A stretch of 64,000 nt of DNA from Bradyrhizobium sp. LMTR 3 (GTDB lineage Bacteria; Pseudomonadota; Alphaproteobacteria; Rhizobiales; Xanthobacteraceae), in NCBI RefSeq assembly GCF_001693485.1, contig NZ_MAXC01000049.1, positions 62,001 to 126,000 of the forward strand. The letters run 5' to 3'. This document shows, one piece after another, positions 60,757-64,000 of the stretch. The notes under the pieces were generated by a model, which saw nothing but the letters and a program-made list of their open reading frames with translations, was not told where the DNA came from and ran no database searches. Position 1 is the stretch's first letter, and each line of letters begins with the position of its first letter. The position numbers and the translations under genes are program-made.

Positions 60757-62785
60757 GCGGATCGTCCTTCTTCACTTCGCGCGCGCGCAGATAATCTTCC
60801 GTCGACATGACCGGCGGGCGCTGCGGCACCGCATGCGGGTCGAAACTCTCGTTCACCACGGCTTCGACGCGGCAATCCGCACACATCTTGATGACGTCGA
60901 GGCGCCTGGCGTTGGCGCCCTGGAACATCCAGTGCCTCTCACCGCCGAGCTTGGCCAGCACGCGATCGATCGAGCTCTTGGTGCCGAAGGGTTTGCCGCA
61001 GGCGATGCAGTTGAATGGCTCTTCCTCCTTCAGCACGCGCTGCGGCGTGTTCCAGGCCTGGAAGTCGAGACGGGGTTCGATCGTGATGACCTTCTCGGGG
61101 CAGGTGGATTGGCAGAGCCCGCACTGCACGCAGAGGCTTTCGGTGAAGCGCAGCATCGCGCGATCGGGATTGTCTGATAGCGCGCCCGTCGGACAGGCGG
61201 TCACGCACGCGTGACAGAGGGTGCAGCCCTCGACGTTCAGGTTCACGGTGCCGAAGGGCGCGGCCGGCGCCAGCGGCACGACATCAACAGGGGTAGGCGC
61301 GGCGAGATGAAGCTCGCGAAACGTCGTTTCGAGCACGCCGCGCTTCGCGCCGCGCGGCACAAAGCTGGCCGGCTTTTGCGTTGCGACGCCGCGTGGAGCG
61401 GCGTCCAGCATGGCGCGCAGTTGGTCCGGGTCGTCAGTCTCGATGATCTGAATGATTCCGGCGCCGAAGCCGAGCGCGCTAACGATCCGATCCGACGTCT
61501 CGACCGCGCGGCGAAGCGCCGCGATATCGTGGCGTGGCTTGGCGCTCGTTAGCAGAGCGACGCCGCTGCCGCCATAGGCGAACACGGAAGCGATGATCTC
61601 CGGTCCGACCTGCGTTACTTCGTTGACCCGCAGCGGCAGCACGTTGGCCGGCAGGCCCTCGCCGAACCGCGCCAGCGCATCGATGACGTCCTCGCCATGC
61701 TCGCCGTCATGCAACAAGACCACGGCGTCGCTGCCGCCGGCCTTGCGGTAAGTCTGCAGCAGCGTGCGCAGCCGCCGCATCAGCGCGTCCGCGCTCGGCA
61801 ATGCATAGGACGCCGCGCCGGTCGGACATACCGACGCGCAGGAGCCGCAGCCGGCGCAGACATTGGCGTCGATCGCAACCGCGTTCCCGTTCGGCGTGAT
61901 TGCACCGGTCGGACACAAATCAAGACAACGCGTGCATCCGGTGATGGACGAGCGCGAATGCGCGCAGAGCGACGGTTCGAAATTGACAAAGCGCGGCTTG
62001 TCGAAGGTGCCGACCAGGCCGCCGGCATCCGCAATCGCGCGCTCGACGGCGGCCTTGTCGCGCGGATCGGCGCGCAGATAGCCGGGACGCAGTTCATGCG
62101 CGGGGAACAGCGGTGTGCCGCCGGAGAGATCGAGGATCAGATCGCAGGTCGAAGCCGCGCCATTGCGCGACGGCCCGAACACGAGCTTGGCGCGCGAGGA
62201 GGGGGATGGCAGCGCGTAGTCATCGATCGCAAGCTCGAACTGCCCGAGATGGCCGCGGGCGTTGCGGATCGTGCCTTTGAGCACCGGAAATTCATTCGTG
62301 CGGCGTGGGATCACATCGCCGGGCTTGGTCAGAAGCACGGTAATGTCCAAACGATCCGCGAGACGCTGCGCCGCCTCGATGGCGATTTCGTCGCGGCCAT
62401 AGATCAGTGCGACGCCGCTACTCTCGAGCGTCACCAGCGAGAGCGGCGGCATTTCTTCGCCCGCGGCGGCAATCAGCGCGGCTGCCTTCGGACCGGCTGC
62501 CGCGGCATCGTTCGACCAGCCGCCGGTCTCGCGGATGTTTACGAAGTTGAGCTGGGCTTGCGGGGCATTCTCCGCGACCTCCCGAAACAGCGGCGCTTCC
62601 TGGGTGCAGGCAACCGTAATCGGCGCGCCCTCGGCGAGCGCCTCCTTGAAGCGGTCGAGGTCGAGCCCGCAAAGCTGGTTTGCCTGCGTGACCTTGCCCG
62701 TGCAGCCGCGACCGATCGCTTCCGCATCGAGCGGCATGGTCTTCTCGCAACTGCAAATCAGGAGGCGAGATGTCGCCGCACTCAT
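60746..62785 (-). CDS. Large multi-cluster 4Fe-4S ferredoxin-like protein
   Basis: A 679-residue soluble protein with at least four 4Fe-4S motifs. One pair lies at about 283-325 (CTRCLDLCPTGAI, CAGCGSCASVCPTG), the other at about 525-575 (CTLCHACVTACPTGA, CVQCGLCQSTCPEKV). Extra Cys sets lie at the N-terminus (ICSCEKTM, RGCTGKV) and C-terminus (NCIACGKPFG, MCADCRVEAV). The region between recalls heterodisulfide reductase or FDH-linked iron-sulfur proteins. Similar genes accompany formate dehydrogenase accessory genes in Bradyrhizobium. It is cotranscribed with the Mrp ATPase, which may load its clusters. It likely carries electrons in the cytoplasm; the partner enzyme is outside the window. 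Confidence 0.85.
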   Translation of the reverse strand: MSAATSRLLICSCEKTMPLDAEAIGRGCTGKVTQANQLCGLDLDRFKEALAEGAPITVACTQEAPLFREVAENAPQAQLNFVNIRETGGWSNDAAAAGPKAAALIAAAGEEMPPLSLVTLESSGVALIYGRDEIAIEAAQRLADRLDITVLLTKPGDVIPRRTNEFPVLKGTIRNARGHLGQFELAIDDYALPSPSSRAKLVFGPSRNGAASTCDLILDLSGGTPLFPAHELRPGYLRADPRDKAAVERAIADAGGLVGTFDKPRFVNFEPSLCAHSRSSITGCTRCLDLCPTGAITPNGNAVAIDANVCAGCGSCASVCPTGAASYALPSADALMRRLRTLLQTYRKAGGSDAVVLLHDGEHGEDVIDALARFGEGLPANVLPLRVNEVTQVGPEIIASVFAYGGSGVALLTSAKPRHDIAALRRAVETSDRIVSALGFGAGIIQIIETDDPDQLRAMLDAAPRGVATQKPASFVPRGAKRGVLETTFRELHLAAPTPVDVVPLAPAAPFGTVNLNVEGCTLCHACVTACPTGALSDNPDRAMLRFTESLCVQCGLCQSTCPEKVITIEPRLDFQAWNTPQRVLKEEEPFNCIACGKPFGTKSSIDRVLAKLGGERHWMFQGANARRLDVIKMCADCRVEAVVNESFDPHAVPQRPPVMSTEDYLRAREVKKDDPLGS

Positions 62786-62953
62786 TTTGAAATACCTTGA
62801 ACCCGGAGCATCAAGCGGGTTGTTGCTTCATCCTACGGTTCTGCGGTAACCGCTCGGACGGATATCTGCAAGATACAAAGGCCGCTCGCGTGGCCAACCT
62901 GCACGGAATAGCATACACAAGCGGCCCGTGGAGCAATTAGGGATTAGCCGCTC

Positions 62954-63709
62954 GTGATCGTTCGTCCAAGAGATATGGAACAGACGCTCGATTTGCCACC
63001 CGGTTATACTTTGGTCGCGTTGCGCGAGCTCGGCGACGCCTTTGCCCATGCTCGCGAGATCGCGGCGGAGGCGGGGGCCGGAACGCTGGTGTGGGTGCGC
63101 CGCTACGATCTGGTCGAGTTCGCGGTGGTGCTTGAACCCGACGAGCCGCTCAGGTCGGCGCGGCGGGCGTTCTTCGCCGGCATGAATGCGCTGGCGGACG
63201 CGATTGCGGCTCATTGTCCGCCGGAACGAGAGGTCAGTTTCGACTGGCCCGACGCGATCCGGTTTGACGCCGGATTGCTTGGCGGCGGACGGCTCGGCTG
63301 GCCTGCTGAATGCACCGAAGACGACATACCGTCATGGCTCGTTTTCGGCGTGATCCTGCGCGCGGCCGCCATGGCGCATGTTCCGGAGGTGCAGGCGGCC
63401 TCGGGCGTGTCCCTGCTGAGCGAAGGTTTCGAGATGGTCGATACCGATGCGATCATCGAAAGCTTCGCCCGGCACCTGATGACTGCGTTCGACCGCTGGA
63501 AGGACCGCGGCTTCGAGGCGATCGCGCGGGACTATCTGGAGCGGCTTCCCAAGAGCAAGGCCGGCGAGCGCCGGGGCATCGACGTCAACGGCGATCTTCT
63601 GGTCGGCATGCCGGCCGGCGGCGGAACGCCTGAGCGGAACGGTCTTGTGGATGCGCTGGCAAGAGCCAGTTGGTATGATCCGCAGGCGCGCGGTCCGAAA
63701 TTCGGATGA
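62954..63709 (+). CDS. Biotin/lipoate protein ligase-like protein
   Basis: A 251-residue protein resembling the biotin/lipoate ligase family with a C-terminal DUF4444-like part. It shows TLDLPPGYTLVALRELGDAF, AGTLVWVRRYDLVEFAVVLE and a late GIDVNGDLLVGMPAGGG. The usual GRGR-type biotin-binding loop of BirA is not seen, so ligase activity is unsure. The GTG start at 62954 is weakly supported; the ATG at 62975 would shorten it by seven residues. It is divergent from the 4Fe-4S gene and 7 bp upstream of the next gene. Confidence 0.75.
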   Translation: MIVRPRDMEQTLDLPPGYTLVALRELGDAFAHAREIAAEAGAGTLVWVRRYDLVEFAVVLEPDEPLRSARRAFFAGMNALADAIAAHCPPEREVSFDWPDAIRFDAGLLGGGRLGWPAECTEDDIPSWLVFGVILRAAAMAHVPEVQAASGVSLLSEGFEMVDTDAIIESFARHLMTAFDRWKDRGFEAIARDYLERLPKSKAGERRGIDVNGDLLVGMPAGGGTPERNGLVDALARASWYDPQARGPKFG

Positions 63710-63716
63710 GGCGGAC

Positions 63717-64000
63717 ATGTTGAAATTTCCGCGAACCATCAGGCTGGACCCGTCCGATACCTTCGTCTTCGAACGGGCGGCGGAACCCGGCGAATGGGCG
63801 GTTTCCGGCGCGTTCGTTTTTTGGAACCGGGATCCGGCGACGCTCGGCCAGAAGCAGCGCGTGGCGCTGCGTTCCGGCTTTCTCGGGATCGATAGTCTCG
63901 GATGGTCGACGCTTGCCGTCGTGACCGAAGCGAGCGAAGCGGAACGGGAGGCGATGATCGAGCGGCTTGCAAGCCAGTTGCTGGAGAAATTCGGGGCGCC
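63717..64000 (+). CDS. DUF6505-like protein, 5' part
   Basis: The first 94 residues of a gene cut by the right edge. It begins MLKFPRTIRLDPSDTFVFER and continues with EPGEWAVSGAFVFWNRDPAT and RSGFLGIDSLGWSTLAVVTE. Short proteins of this type sit beside lipoate-ligase-like and FDH accessory genes in Bradyrhizobium. GAGGCGGAC precedes the ATG. Function unknown. Confidence 0.65.
   Translation, partial: MLKFPRTIRLDPSDTFVFERAAEPGEWAVSGAFVFWNRDPATLGQKQRVALRSGFLGIDSLGWSTLAVVTEASEAEREAMIERLASQLLEKFGA

Overview
The window is high-GC alphaproteobacterial chromosome, most likely Bradyrhizobium or a close relative. The basis is gene content: an oxc/frc oxalate locus, a tripartite tricarboxylate transporter, DUF1236, DUF3303 and DUF1127-like small proteins, a PrtD-type exporter, and the palindromic intergenic repeats common in that genus. 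No rRNA, tRNA or CRISPR array was seen. Starts were set from Shine-Dalgarno spacing where the sequence allowed.

Layout. 0-5 kb: amidohydrolase tail, aldo/keto reductase, a small coiled-coil protein, and a nitronate monooxygenase/quinone reductase pair. 5.2-8 kb: a tight operon of archaeal-type fructose-1,6-bisphosphate aldolase/phosphatase, a phosphofructokinase with PPi-type signature residues, and an Mth938-like protein. 8-11.6 kb: DUF3303 protein, a low-GC exported alpha/beta hydrolase, a decayed FAH-family gene and a ketopantoate reductase-like gene. 11.7-17.8 kb and 27-33.4 kb: two halves of an oxalate regulon (CBS protein, OxlT-type antiporter, tctCBA, a 45-residue protein; then frc, oxc, gntR and an ADP-forming acyl-CoA synthetase). 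Six copies of one 17-bp inverted repeat (TGGYAT-N5-ATRCCA type) tie the halves together. 17.9-27 kb: about 9 kb of unrelated DNA separates them. It holds an MFS gene bracketed by relics of the frc 3' end, and a type I secretion locus with two glycine-rich candidate substrates, a pseudo-receiver LuxR regulator and a lipoprotein.

33.5-41 kb: IclR regulator, ketopantoate reductase, APC permease, PepSY-like protein, then the gcl-hyi-glxR glyoxylate-to-glycerate operon. 41-50 kb: DUF1236 protein, VanZ, a split ThDP decarboxylase pair, a hydroxyacid dehydrogenase/hydrolase pair, an exported unknown protein, a 940-residue membrane patatin and a frameshifted SDR gene. 50.7-59.5 kb: an operon of class II aldolase, dipeptide-type ABC importer and GhrA-like reductase, divergent from a GntR regulator and an HDAC-family deacylase. 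59.6-64 kb: Mrp ATPase, multi-cluster ferredoxin-like protein, lipoate-ligase-like protein and the start of one more gene, resembling a formate dehydrogenase accessory cluster.

How the genes may work together (inference): oxalate enters by the antiporter and possibly the Tct system, is converted by Frc and Oxc to CO2 and formate, and the formate could feed a dehydrogenase served by the 60-64 kb genes. Glyoxylate would be assimilated by Gcl-Hyi-GlxR. The two parts most worth following up as possibly undescribed are the oxalate regulon with its unexpected small and CBS members, and the glycine-rich repeat proteins with their exporter.
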